12,078 bases of DNA from Saprospiraceae bacterium (GTDB taxonomy: Bacteria > Bacteroidota > Bacteroidia > Chitinophagales > Saprospiraceae). This document shows positions 1 through 6,306 of this stretch, one piece after another; position 1 is the first letter of the stretch; every line of letters begins with the position of its first letter. The position numbers and the translations under genes were made by a program. The stretch spans positions 1 to 12,078 of the forward strand of contig JALVEF010000217.1 in NCBI GenBank assembly GCA_027031185.1. Direction: 5' to 3'. The notes under the pieces are model-generated. The model saw only the letters and a list, made by a program, of their open reading frames with translations. It was not told the DNA's origin and did not search any database.

Positions 1-1
1 C

Positions 2-25
2 GGTATAGCGGTTTAGCGGTTTAGC
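2..25. repeat. GGTTTAGC octamer tandem copies
   Basis: Three octamers in register: GGTATAGC (2-9), GGTTTAGC (10-17) and GGTTTAGC (18-25). The third is also the start of repeat unit 1. The same octamer recurs at 134-141 (start of unit 2) and 251-258 (after unit 2). It may therefore be the boundary sequence at which units join, and the array may continue beyond the left edge of the window. Confidence 0.55.
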
Positions 26-133
26 GACCCCGCACTAACTTGCTTTGCCTGTCTTTGGCTTTGGTCCTTCCGCATAGGCTTTTTGCTTGAAGTGCGTTAT
101 TTGCTCCGCTCTTGGGGCAAGTAAGTGCGGGAC
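18..133. repeat. Tandem repeat unit 1 with imperfect terminal inverted repeats
   Basis: First of two head-to-tail units (116 bp), about 85 percent identical to unit 2 by hand alignment. It opens with GGTTTAGCGACCCCGCACTAACTT and closes with AAGTAAGTGCGGGAC. Its ends are inverted: positions 29-43 pair with 117-131 in 14 of 15 places. The organisation resembles a small non-coding palindromic element (MITE- or BIME-like). No transposase, and no target-site duplication that I could identify, is present. Confidence 0.65.
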
Positions 134-250
134 GGTTTAGCGGCCCCGCACTAACTTGCTTTGCTTGATTTTGGCTTTGCCCCTTTCCGCTTATGCTTTT
201 TGCAAGATGCGCGCTATTTGCTTCGCTTTTGGGGAAAGTAAGTGCGGGAC
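134..250. repeat. Tandem repeat unit 2 with imperfect terminal inverted repeats
   Basis: Second unit (117 bp), directly abutting unit 1. It has the same opening and closing sequences; the inner part has diverged by substitutions and one single-base indel. Its terminal inverted repeat is weaker (145-157 against 236-248, 12 of 13 pairs). After it, at 251-260, GGTTTAGCGG begins again as if a third unit had started, but it runs into unrelated sequence (TGCGGGATGG). The minus-strand frame across both units stays open for 98 codons, but the protein is a repetitive, low-information sequence and is probably not real. Confidence 0.65.
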
Positions 251-278
251 GGTTTAGCGGTGCGGGATGGAGTAGCGA

Positions 279-308
279 CACGGGTGGCTGCCTGCGGCAG
301 CCCCCGTG
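279..308. repeat. Strong GC-rich hairpin (13-bp stem with one bulge)
   Basis: The inner stem GGCTGCC (286-292) pairs perfectly with GGCAGCC (296-302) around a three-base loop TGC. The outer stem CACGGG (279-284) pairs with CCCGTG (303-308), with only T285 unpaired. This is the most stable short palindrome in the window. It is not followed at once by a T tract on either strand, so it does not look like a standard terminator. It could be a REP-like palindrome, a barrier to 3' exonucleases, or part of the adjacent repeat block. Confidence 0.6.
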
Positions 309-319
309 GGCTCCCAATT

Positions 320-354
320 CGTTATTTTTAATTTTTAATTCTTAATTTTTAATT
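320..354. repeat. AT-rich heptamer tandem repeat (AATTAAA/G on minus strand)
   Basis: Read on the minus strand from 354 down, the sequence is AATTAAA, AATTAAG, AATTAAA, AATTAAA and a decayed AATAACG: about 4.5 copies in perfect 7-base register. It sits directly past the ftsZ terminator and differs sharply in base composition from the GC-balanced surroundings. Similar AATTAA-type heptamer runs occur in intergenic DNA of some Bacteroidota, as I recall. Its function is unknown; it could extend the terminator's T-rich tail or act as an AT-rich spacer. Confidence 0.7.
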
Positions 355-358
355 AAAC

Positions 359-382
359 AAGGCCGGGCGTATGCCCGGCCTT
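359..382 (-). terminator. Rho-independent-type terminator downstream of ftsZ
   Basis: A perfect 10-bp inverted repeat, AAGGCCGGGC and GCCCGGCCTT, encloses a four-base loop. On the minus strand it is followed by TTGTTTAATT, a broken T tract. It lies about 115 bp beyond the ftsZ stop and is the obvious end signal for the cluster. The opposite direction is followed by TTTCG, so some bidirectional activity is possible. Confidence 0.75.
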
Positions 383-496
383 TCGTAGCGTCCGCAAATC
401 ACTAACCATTCACTTCACTAACAAATCACCCATTGCGAGGACGCTTCCAACTTCTTGTACCGGCCCCACCCCTGTGCCGGGCCAGCAGTGCACCAG

Positions 497-1876
497 TCAA
501 TCCACGTTTTTGTGGATAAAGGAATTACCGGAATGCGTGTCCAGTTTGTTGTCCTGAGAGACGGACCAGCCGGAGTCCTGGTCTCCGTCAAGATCAATCT
601 CGTCCAGGAGCATCCTACGCCGCTTGAAAGCGGGAGTCTTTTCCAGCTCGTTGAGCGTTTGGGACGAATGGAGCTTGGCCGGGTTGTTTTGTTTGAGTAA
701 AGCCGCTTTGCGCTGACGCTCTTGCTCGGCACGCTTGCGCCGCATCTCTAGCTCCATTTCATCGGGCATCAAGGTATCAGCCAGATAGCTGGGTGTGGGC
801 GCATCAAACTCGAAGGTACGCTGGTCTGTCTTGCCCAAAGCGAGCGCATCGCCATCGTCTTCGGCGTCGTCCAAGCGAACGACCTTAGGTGCTGCGCCGG
901 CATGATGTGTCAGCTGAGATGCATATTCAAAACCGGTAGCGATGATGGTAATGGCCAACTCATCCCGGAGATTGGGATCGTGGCAGTTGCCCCAGATGAC
1001 ATTGGTGTCCTGACCGACTTCTTTGCTGATGAAATCAGTGATTTGCTTGATTTCGAGCATGGTAGCTTCCTTGCGGCCATAGGAGATCTGCATCAGTATG
1101 TTTGTCGCTCCCTGGATATTGTTTTCTTCCAGCAACGGCGAATTGAGTGCCGCATCAATGGCGGCCAAAGCGCGGTTATCACCTTCGGCCTTGCCGGTAC
1201 CCATGACCGCCTTGCCACTATTGCGCATGACGGTATTGACATCTTCGAAGTCCACATTGACATAGCCGGGGATGGTAATGATTTCGGCAATGCCTTTTGC
1301 TGCCGTTGTGAGAATGTTGTCCGCCTTGGCAAAGGCTTCATTGATACCGAGATCGGGATAGATCTCCATGAGCTTGTCATTGGAAATGACGACAAGCGTA
1401 TCCACATTTTCCCGGAGTTCTTTGAGCCCTTCGATCGCGTACTTTTTGCGGCGGCCGCCTTCAAACTGGAACGGAACGGTGACGATTCCAACGGTAAGAA
1501 TATCCATTTCGCGAGCTGCCTTGGCGATGACGGGAGCGGCTCCGGTACCCGTACCGCCACCCATGCCCGCCGTGATAAACAGCATCTTGGTGTTGTCAGC
1601 CAGATATTGCTTGACTTCTTCGATGGACTCGAGACAAGCCTGTTTGCCGACTTCGGGTTTGGACCCGGCGCCGCGGCCTTCGGTCAGTGACGGGCCGAGC
1701 TGGATTTTGTTGGGGACCGGGCTGGTTTCAAGTACTTGGGCGTCGGTATTGCAGACGATAAAATCCACACCGACAATACCTTGCTTGAACATGTAGTTGA
1801 CAGCATTGCCACCACCGCCACCGACGCCAATGACCTTGATGATGGACTTTTCTTGCTTGGGAATTTCGAACTTCAT
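497..1876 (-). CDS. ftsZ: FtsZ, tubulin-like division GTPase with long C-terminal tail
   Basis: Tubulin-family GTPase (459 residues) that polymerises into the cytokinetic ring. Core about 10-330: nucleotide loop IKVIGVGGGGGNAVN (13-27), CNTDAQ (42-47), tubulin signature GGGTGTG (106-112), VTVPFQFEGGRR (132-143), and the T7 catalytic loop NVDFEDV (207-213, D209 and D212). A charged linker (about 331-411, with an EMELEMRRKRAEQERQRK helix at 373-390) leads to a conserved-looking TPAFKRRRMLLDEI block (414-427), which resembles the usual FtsA-binding tail. Then follow about 32 further residues ending NSFIHKNVD. From memory, Bacteroidota FtsZ proteins often end in a similar N-x-F-L-H-D-N-V-D. The start is the ATG at 1876-1874 and the stop is TGA at 499-497. 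It is the last gene of the cluster; the terminator hairpin lies about 115 bp downstream. Confidence 0.98.
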   Translation of the reverse strand: MKFEIPKQEKSIIKVIGVGGGGGNAVNYMFKQGIVGVDFIVCNTDAQVLETSPVPNKIQLGPSLTEGRGAGSKPEVGKQACLESIEEVKQYLADNTKMLFITAGMGGGTGTGAAPVIAKAAREMDILTVGIVTVPFQFEGGRRKKYAIEGLKELRENVDTLVVISNDKLMEIYPDLGINEAFAKADNILTTAAKGIAEIITIPGYVNVDFEDVNTVMRNSGKAVMGTGKAEGDNRALAAIDAALNSPLLEENNIQGATNILMQISYGRKEATMLEIKQITDFISKEVGQDTNVIWGNCHDPNLRDELAITIIATGFEYASQLTHHAGAAPKVVRLDDAEDDGDALALGKTDQRTFEFDAPTPSYLADTLMPDEMELEMRRKRAEQERQRKAALLKQNNPAKLHSSQTLNELEKTPAFKRRRMLLDEIDLDGDQDSGWSVSQDNKLDTHSGNSFIHKNVD

Positions 1877-1939
1877 GATGTTAGTGAGTTAAATGGTTGA
1901 ACAAATGTGTTTCGTTGCGGCAAGATTTGTTCGGAGGTG
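1877..1939 (-). promoter_or_regulatory. ftsA-ftsZ intergenic gap, possible ftsZ leader or internal promoter
   Basis: This 63-bp spacer is the longest untranslated gap inside the cluster, where most genes overlap. Read on the minus strand it contains CACATTTG (1909-1902), one base away from the Bacteroidota -7 consensus TAnnTTTG. The only nearby upstream TTG (in ATCTTG, about 1923) is about 11 bp away, which is too close for a normal -33/-7 spacing. No Shine-Dalgarno sequence is seen before the ftsZ ATG. Because FtsZ is needed in much larger amounts than the enzymes upstream, a private promoter or processing site here is plausible but not shown. Confidence 0.25.
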
Positions 1940-3259
1940 TTAGACGTTGAGGTCATCTTCAATTTCAAAGAAGCGCTTGGCTCCCTGGAATAGTTTTTCC
2001 AGCAGATTGGCCTTTTTAGAGGTTTCGGTATGTGCTTGGACGGTCTCTTCTTCTGCCGGGACATGCTTGTCCGCCTGCTGAATGCCATGCAGGAGCAGAC
2101 CGACTGCTGTGGAGAAGATGGGGTTAGCCAGGCTTTCACTATATCCGTGAGCAAATCGCTCTCGCGGCAGTCCGACACGGCAGGGATAGTGCAAATGATA
2201 CTCGATAAGTTTGTCAATATCCCTGAGCAACGCACCGCCACCGGTGACGACGATACCGGCAATAAGCTTGTCGGCGAAATTGCTCTTTTTGATTTCCCAG
2301 AGGACATAGTCGAAGATTTCCTCGACACGGGCCTGAATGATCAAGGCGAGATTGCGCTCGGAAATTTCTTTGTGTCCCCGGTCATTAATGCCGTTGATAG
2401 AGATGATTCTGTTTTCGTGAATCTCAGCGGCGAGGGCGGAGCCAAATTTCACTTTGAGTTTTTCGGCATTTTTCTTGGTGACATGGCATCCTTCGGCGAT
2501 GTCGCTGGTGATGACATTGCCACCAAACGGGATGACGGCAGTGTGGCGGATGATACCGTCCTTGAAGATACTCAGGTCGGTGGTGCCACCGCCGATGTCC
2601 ACCAAAGCTACCCCGGCTTCTTTCTCTTCATCGGAGAGCACGGCATGTGCAGAGGCGATAGGCTCCAAGGTCAGGTCCAGCACTTTCAGACCGGCCCGCT
2701 CCACACAACGGACAATGTTGGCGGAAGCGGAGGCCTGGCCTGTAATGATGTGAAAATTAGCCTCCAGCCGTACACCGGACATACCGATGGGGTCGGTAAT
2801 CCCCTGCTCGTAGTCCACTGTATATTCCTGAGGAATCACATGCAGGATTTTGTCTCCGGGCGGTAATACCAGCAAATGCATGTCGGCTATCAGCTTGTCA
2901 ATGTCTTTTTGACTAATCTCGTCCTGATTGTTGTCGCGCGTCAGGATACCACGGTGCTGCCGGCTTTTGATATGCTGGCCGGCGATGCCGACGTGCACAT
3001 TGCGAAACTTGACGCCGGCGGCTTTTTCGGCAGTATCGACGGCCTCGCGGATGGCGCGGACCGTCTTGTCAATATTAGAGATAACGCCTCTGTTGACACC
3101 GGTCGAAACGACCTTGCCAATGCCCAGGACTTCGAGTTTACCAAACTCGTCCAGGCGGCCTGCGATCGCACAGATCTTTGTGGTGCCGATGTCCAGTGCG
3201 ACGGTAATCGGTTTGGTGGTTGGTTTCGGGGTGGTTTGGATGGCAGTGGTATTTTCCAT
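1940..3259 (-). CDS. ftsA: FtsA, actin-like membrane anchor of the Z ring
   Basis: Actin-family ATPase (439 residues) that tethers FtsZ to the membrane and recruits the divisome. Visible are phosphate-1 DIGTTKICAI (23-32), the SHS2/1C-like region after about residue 100, phosphate-2 DIGGGTTDLSIF (221-232), the connecting and adenosine motif VVTGGGALL (337-345), and a C-terminal amphipathic helix NLLEKLFQGAKRFFEIE (about 418-434) that should be the membrane-targeting sequence, separated from the core by an acidic linker (about 396-414). An N-terminal extension of about 18 residues rich in T and P (MENTTAIQTTPKPTTKPIT) precedes the first strand. The start is the ATG at 3259-3257, 25 bp after ftsQ, without a visible Shine-Dalgarno sequence. 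The stop is TAA at 1942-1940, followed by 63 bp before ftsZ. Confidence 0.97.
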   Translation of the reverse strand: MENTTAIQTTPKPTTKPITVALDIGTTKICAIAGRLDEFGKLEVLGIGKVVSTGVNRGVISNIDKTVRAIREAVDTAEKAAGVKFRNVHVGIAGQHIKSRQHRGILTRDNNQDEISQKDIDKLIADMHLLVLPPGDKILHVIPQEYTVDYEQGITDPIGMSGVRLEANFHIITGQASASANIVRCVERAGLKVLDLTLEPIASAHAVLSDEEKEAGVALVDIGGGTTDLSIFKDGIIRHTAVIPFGGNVITSDIAEGCHVTKKNAEKLKVKFGSALAAEIHENRIISINGINDRGHKEISERNLALIIQARVEEIFDYVLWEIKKSNFADKLIAGIVVTGGGALLRDIDKLIEYHLHYPCRVGLPRERFAHGYSESLANPIFSTAVGLLLHGIQQADKHVPAEEETVQAHTETSKKANLLEKLFQGAKRFFEIEDDLNV

Positions 3260-3284
3260 AGATACAGTGTTTATGGTGGCCGGC

Positions 3285-4067
3285 TCAACGCCGTGTGCAA
3301 ACCACCTGGTTAGTGAATTTCAGGTTTATTTCTCGATATTTTCTCCACCCTTCGTAGGGCAGGCCCTCGCGGAGAAAAATGAGCAGTCTGGCGAATTTGT
3401 CTTTCAAATCGGATGCATCACCCAAGACGATGCGGAAGTGTCCGATCTCGGGTATCAGGACGATGTCGCCGTTTTTGAGGACATCAATTTGAGCTACCAA
3501 AGCCCGCAGTGTGGCATTGGCTCGTATCATGCGCGCCACTTCGAATACCTGCCTGAGGCGATTGTCAGTCCGAACAAACTCTTCAAAGAAAGGCGGTAGC
3601 TCACCGGTGGCGACAGGTACGCGTGCCGTAGCGTTGGAAGATACCGGCATGCGATGTCCCCAAGCATCCAGGTAATAGTTGAGTCCGTTGTTGTCAATAA
3701 TGCGGAGAATAGGTTCGCGCTGGTGGATATAAATGTGCAAGGCATTGTTGGCATCAATCCACACCTCGGCATTTTCGACAAAAGGATGCCTTTCCAGTAC
3801 AGCTTCGATGCGCTGCGTTTTGATTTGGGAAATATCTAATGTATTGATATCTTCGATAAAGCTCTTTTGCAAGAGTGCTTTGACATCTTCGGCAACGATA
3901 AGGCGACGATCCTCTTTGCCGATGGGCTGTATCCGGATGACCCATTCGGACAAACGGGTGCGTGCCCTGTGGTGTGCGGCGGCGATACCGAGTACGACCA
4001 CAAAGCCGACACTCAACAGCCAGTAGCTGTTGCGCAGCGAATCGGATATTTTCGTCAAATAATTCAT
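3285..4067 (-). CDS. ftsQ: FtsQ-type divisome protein (POTRA / cell division protein)
   Basis: Bitopic division protein (260 residues) of the FtsQ/DivIB family, linking FtsL and its partners in the periplasm. Visible are a short cytoplasmic N-terminus, one membrane segment (about 15-33, YWLLSVGFVVVLGIAAA), a POTRA-like region (about 75-130, with IEAVLERHPFVENAEVWID and LHIYIHQREPILRI), and a beta-rich FtsQ domain ending in YREINLKFTNQVVCTRR. That end is characteristic of the Bacteroidota family as I know it. The start is the ATG at 4067-4065, overlapping the murG stop (ATGA). The TGA at 3287-3285 is followed by a 25-bp gap to ftsA. FtsQ sequences are poorly conserved, but the topology and the place directly before ftsA and ftsZ make the call firm. 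Confidence 0.92.
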   Translation of the reverse strand: MNYLTKISDSLRNSYWLLSVGFVVVLGIAAAHHRARTRLSEWVIRIQPIGKEDRRLIVAEDVKALLQKSFIEDINTLDISQIKTQRIEAVLERHPFVENAEVWIDANNALHIYIHQREPILRIIDNNGLNYYLDAWGHRMPVSSNATARVPVATGELPPFFEEFVRTDNRLRQVFEVARMIRANATLRALVAQIDVLKNGDIVLIPEIGHFRIVLGDASDLKDKFARLLIFLREGLPYEGWRKYREINLKFTNQVVCTRR

Positions 4068-5158
4068 TCTTGCCTGGCAAGTTTTATAATCACACGTGCG
4101 ATGGCATCTGCCGCATCTTTCTTGGCCATCGCCAGTAAATTTTTGCTCATACGGTGCCGGGTTTCATCGTCCCGCAGGAGGCGGAGCGCTTCGTCCCAGA
4201 CGTGCTCGCGGGCTTGTTGATCCGGCACCCACGCGGCGGCATCATGGCTCACCAGCGTACGTGCATTTTTGGTTTGGTGGTCTTCGGCCACATTGGGCGA
4301 AGGTACCAGGACGGCAGGCACACCGGTCACCATGAGCTCGGAAAGCGTCAGGGCGCCCGCCCGGCACACCGCCACATCGGCGACGCGATAGGCATAATCC
4401 ATGCGGTCAATAAAGGTCAGCGGGCGCACCCGGTCCAACTTTGCCGCCCGGCCCTGCACAAAGCGCTCCCGGTAGAGTCGCCCCATTTGCCAGAGCACCT
4501 GCACGTCTTCTTCGCGTGCGATATGCGGGGCTGCCGCTTCGATGGCTTCGTTGATCGTACGTGCCCCCAGACTCCCGCCCATGACCAGAACCGTTTTGCG
4601 ACCGGGATCCAGGTCAAAATGGGCATAAGCCGCCGTGGTATTTACGTCCTTGGTCAGGTCCGCACGCACCGGATTGCCGGTCAGGACAATTTTTTCCTTT
4701 GGGAAAAACCGGTCCATGCCCTCATAAGCGACGCAAATGGCCTGCGCCCGCCTACCAAGCAGTTTGTTGGTCACCCCCGCATAGGAGTTTTGCTCCTGTA
4801 CGACCGTAGGGATGCCCAGGCGTTGGGCGACTTTCAGAGCCGGCGCGCTGGCATAACCACCCGTACCGACGACCACGTCGGGCCGGAAATCCTTTAGAAT
4901 GCGCCGTACCCGGCGCAAGGAATACAGCAGGCGGCGGATGGTGTCCAGATTGCGCCAGGTCAGCCGGCGCTGAAAACCACGCACCGGCAGTGCCACAATG
5001 TCAAAGCCCGCTTTGGGCACGGCCTGCATTTCCATTTTGCCCTCCGCGCCCACAAAAAGTATTTCAATTCCGGCATCGAACTTTTTCAATGCCTTGGCTA
5101 TCGCAATAGCCGGAAAAACATGGCCTCCCGTCCCACCTCCCGACAGCAACACTCTCAT
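4064..5158 (-). CDS. murG: MurG, UDP-GlcNAc:lipid I N-acetylglucosaminyltransferase
   Basis: Peripheral membrane GT-B glycosyltransferase (364 residues) that adds GlcNAc from UDP-GlcNAc to lipid I, giving lipid II, on the cytoplasmic face. The N-terminal domain carries the glycine-rich loop GGGTGGH (7-13), VGTGGYASAP (97-106) and QEQNSYAGVTNKLL (121-134). The C-terminal domain carries GNPVR (161-165), GGSLGAR (194-200), and the nucleotide-sugar site around CRAGALTLSELMVTGVPAVL (265-284) followed by PSPNVAEDHQTKNA (286-299), with E274 and Q295 at the usual positions. The start is the ATG at 5158-5156, overlapping the ftsW TGA (ATGA). The frame stays open upstream to 5557, but that part is antisense-like sequence within ftsW. 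The stop TGA at 4066-4064 overlaps the ftsQ ATG, so murC, the usual next gene, is not there. Confidence 0.97.
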   Translation of the reverse strand: MRVLLSGGGTGGHVFPAIAIAKALKKFDAGIEILFVGAEGKMEMQAVPKAGFDIVALPVRGFQRRLTWRNLDTIRRLLYSLRRVRRILKDFRPDVVVGTGGYASAPALKVAQRLGIPTVVQEQNSYAGVTNKLLGRRAQAICVAYEGMDRFFPKEKIVLTGNPVRADLTKDVNTTAAYAHFDLDPGRKTVLVMGGSLGARTINEAIEAAAPHIAREEDVQVLWQMGRLYRERFVQGRAAKLDRVRPLTFIDRMDYAYRVADVAVCRAGALTLSELMVTGVPAVLVPSPNVAEDHQTKNARTLVSHDAAAWVPDQQAREHVWDEALRLLRDDETRHRMSKNLLAMAKKDAADAIARVIIKLARQE

Positions 5159-6306
5159 GATGCTGCGGCGTGGGCCGCTTTCAGATTCTGAATGCGGCGG
5201 CTCACACTCAGTATGATCCCAAAGGCCATACTGGTGACCAAAATGGAACTTCCCCCCAAGCTGATCAGGGGCAACGGCAATCCGGTCACCGGCAGCAAGC
5301 CCACATTGACGGCTATATTGGCCATAGCTTGCAAGACGATGAGCGAGGCCGGTCCTATCATCAACAGTGACTCGAAAGTCCTGGACTCTTCCCGGCTGGC
5401 TAAGCCCGTCACACGGACCATCAAAGCCACATAGAGCAAGATGACTATCAAGCCACCGATAAAGCCATATTCTTCGGTGATAATCGCAAAGGCAAAATCC
5501 GAAAACGCCGACGGCAGATAAAAGGACTGCAAACTGTGCCCCGGCCCTTTGCCACACAAGCCGCCATGTGCGATGGCGATTTGTGCCTGTTGGGCCTGAT
5601 ATGGTATTTCCTCAGAGAGAAAACTACTCCATCTAGACTGCCAAGTCTCGACTCTTACAAAATTATTGAATTGCTGCCCTATAATCACTAACAGGCTAAA
5701 GACCGACAGCCCCCCCATAATCATACCCAGTATATGTCCGATCCGAACCCTACCCACAAACATCATATACAAGGCGGTCAAAAAGATTATGACCGCCGAG
5801 GACAAGTCTGTAGGCGCTATCAAGAAGCAAACGGTCAACACCGGCACAATAATCCTTATAAAGCCTTTTTGTAAATCCTTTATGTTCTCCTGGTGGGCTG
5901 TCAGTACCTTCGCCAAATAGATGATAATACCGATCTTGGCAAATTCCGACGGTTGAAAAGAACCGACCATGGGGATATTCAACCACCGCTGGGCTGAGTT
6001 TATGGATACACCAGCTATCGGCGTGATAATCAACAGGACAATACTCAGCACATACGCCGGGAGAGCCACACGCAGATAAAATTTTTGCGGCAGGCGATAG
6101 GCCACATAGGCAATCAAAAACCCGGCGATAAGGAAAGCCAACTGTTTGAACAGAAAAAACATTGTCTTGCCTCCTTTGAAGCGGTAGGCCAGTTCGACGG
6201 TAGAACTATACACCACTAAAAGAGACCAAAAAGCCAGGAGGATCATAATCGCCCAGATCACACGGTCACCTTTCAGCGTCAAGAATATGTTTTTGACTCC
6301 TTTCAT
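5155..6306 (-). CDS. ftsW: FtsW, SEDS-family septal peptidoglycan glycosyltransferase
   Basis: SEDS-family polytopic membrane protein (383 residues) that polymerises lipid II at the septum together with FtsI. About ten hydrophobic segments can be read. Family segments are YSSTVELAYRF (33-43), AQRWLNIPMVGSFQPSEFAK (105-124, the QPSE motif), IAHGGLCGKGPGHSLQSFYL (245-264), the catalytic-type aspartate D270 in PSAFSDFAFAIITEEYGFIG (265-284), and GLLPVTGLPLPLISLGGSS (336-354). FtsW and its elongation paralogue RodA are alike; the dcw position next to murG and ftsI favours FtsW. The start is the ATG at 6306-6304 (MKGVKNIFLTLKGDRVIW). The reading frame is open upstream to 6645, but that stretch overlaps mraY and reads as non-membrane, unlikely protein. 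The stop overlaps the murG start as ATGA. Codons of the middle third look more AT-rich than those of neighbouring genes (AGA, AGG, ATA). Confidence 0.96.
   Translation of the reverse strand: MKGVKNIFLTLKGDRVIWAIMILLAFWSLLVVYSSTVELAYRFKGGKTMFFLFKQLAFLIAGFLIAYVAYRLPQKFYLRVALPAYVLSIVLLIITPIAGVSINSAQRWLNIPMVGSFQPSEFAKIGIIIYLAKVLTAHQENIKDLQKGFIRIIVPVLTVCFLIAPTDLSSAVIIFLTALYMMFVGRVRIGHILGMIMGGLSVFSLLVIIGQQFNNFVRVETWQSRWSSFLSEEIPYQAQQAQIAIAHGGLCGKGPGHSLQSFYLPSAFSDFAFAIITEEYGFIGGLIVILLYVALMVRVTGLASREESRTFESLLMIGPASLIVLQAMANIAVNVGLLPVTGLPLPLISLGGSSILVTSMAFGIILSVSRRIQNLKAAHAAAS

Larger units (their letters stand above)
1..496. other. Gene-free region downstream of ftsZ
   Basis: I see no convincing gene in these 496 bases. 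Positions 1-258 hold the octamer copies and two ~116-bp units, 279-308 a strong hairpin, 320-354 an AT-rich heptamer array and 359-382 the terminator. The remaining 383-496 is the untranslated 3' region of ftsZ. Within it are a 7-bp inverted repeat (AGCGTCC at 387-393 with GGACGCT at 439-445) and a weak 5-bp stem (460-464 with 476-480). No tRNA, riboswitch or CRISPR array was recognised. Confidence 0.7.

Noticed and set aside
1..258. CRISPR array
   Set aside because: Only two long, abutting, diverged units; no short direct repeats with unique spacers of constant length.
21..317. 98-residue minus-strand open frame across the tandem repeat units
   Set aside because: It is made of two copies of the repeat unit, is low in information, matches no family I know, and its length follows from the repeat; treated as non-coding.
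902..1690. 262-residue plus-strand open frame
   Set aside because: Antisense to ftsZ, whose own frame has all tubulin-family motifs; the plus-strand product shows no recognisable domain.
2030..2866. 278-residue plus-strand open frame
   Set aside because: Antisense shadow of ftsA with a composition typical of complementary-frame translation and no domain.
4154..4897. 247-residue plus-strand open frame
   Set aside because: Antisense shadow of murG, rich in His and Arg as expected from the complementary frame.
5159..5557. Upstream extension of the murG frame
   Set aside because: Lies inside ftsW; the GGGTGGH loop sits at residues 7-13 only if translation starts at 5158.
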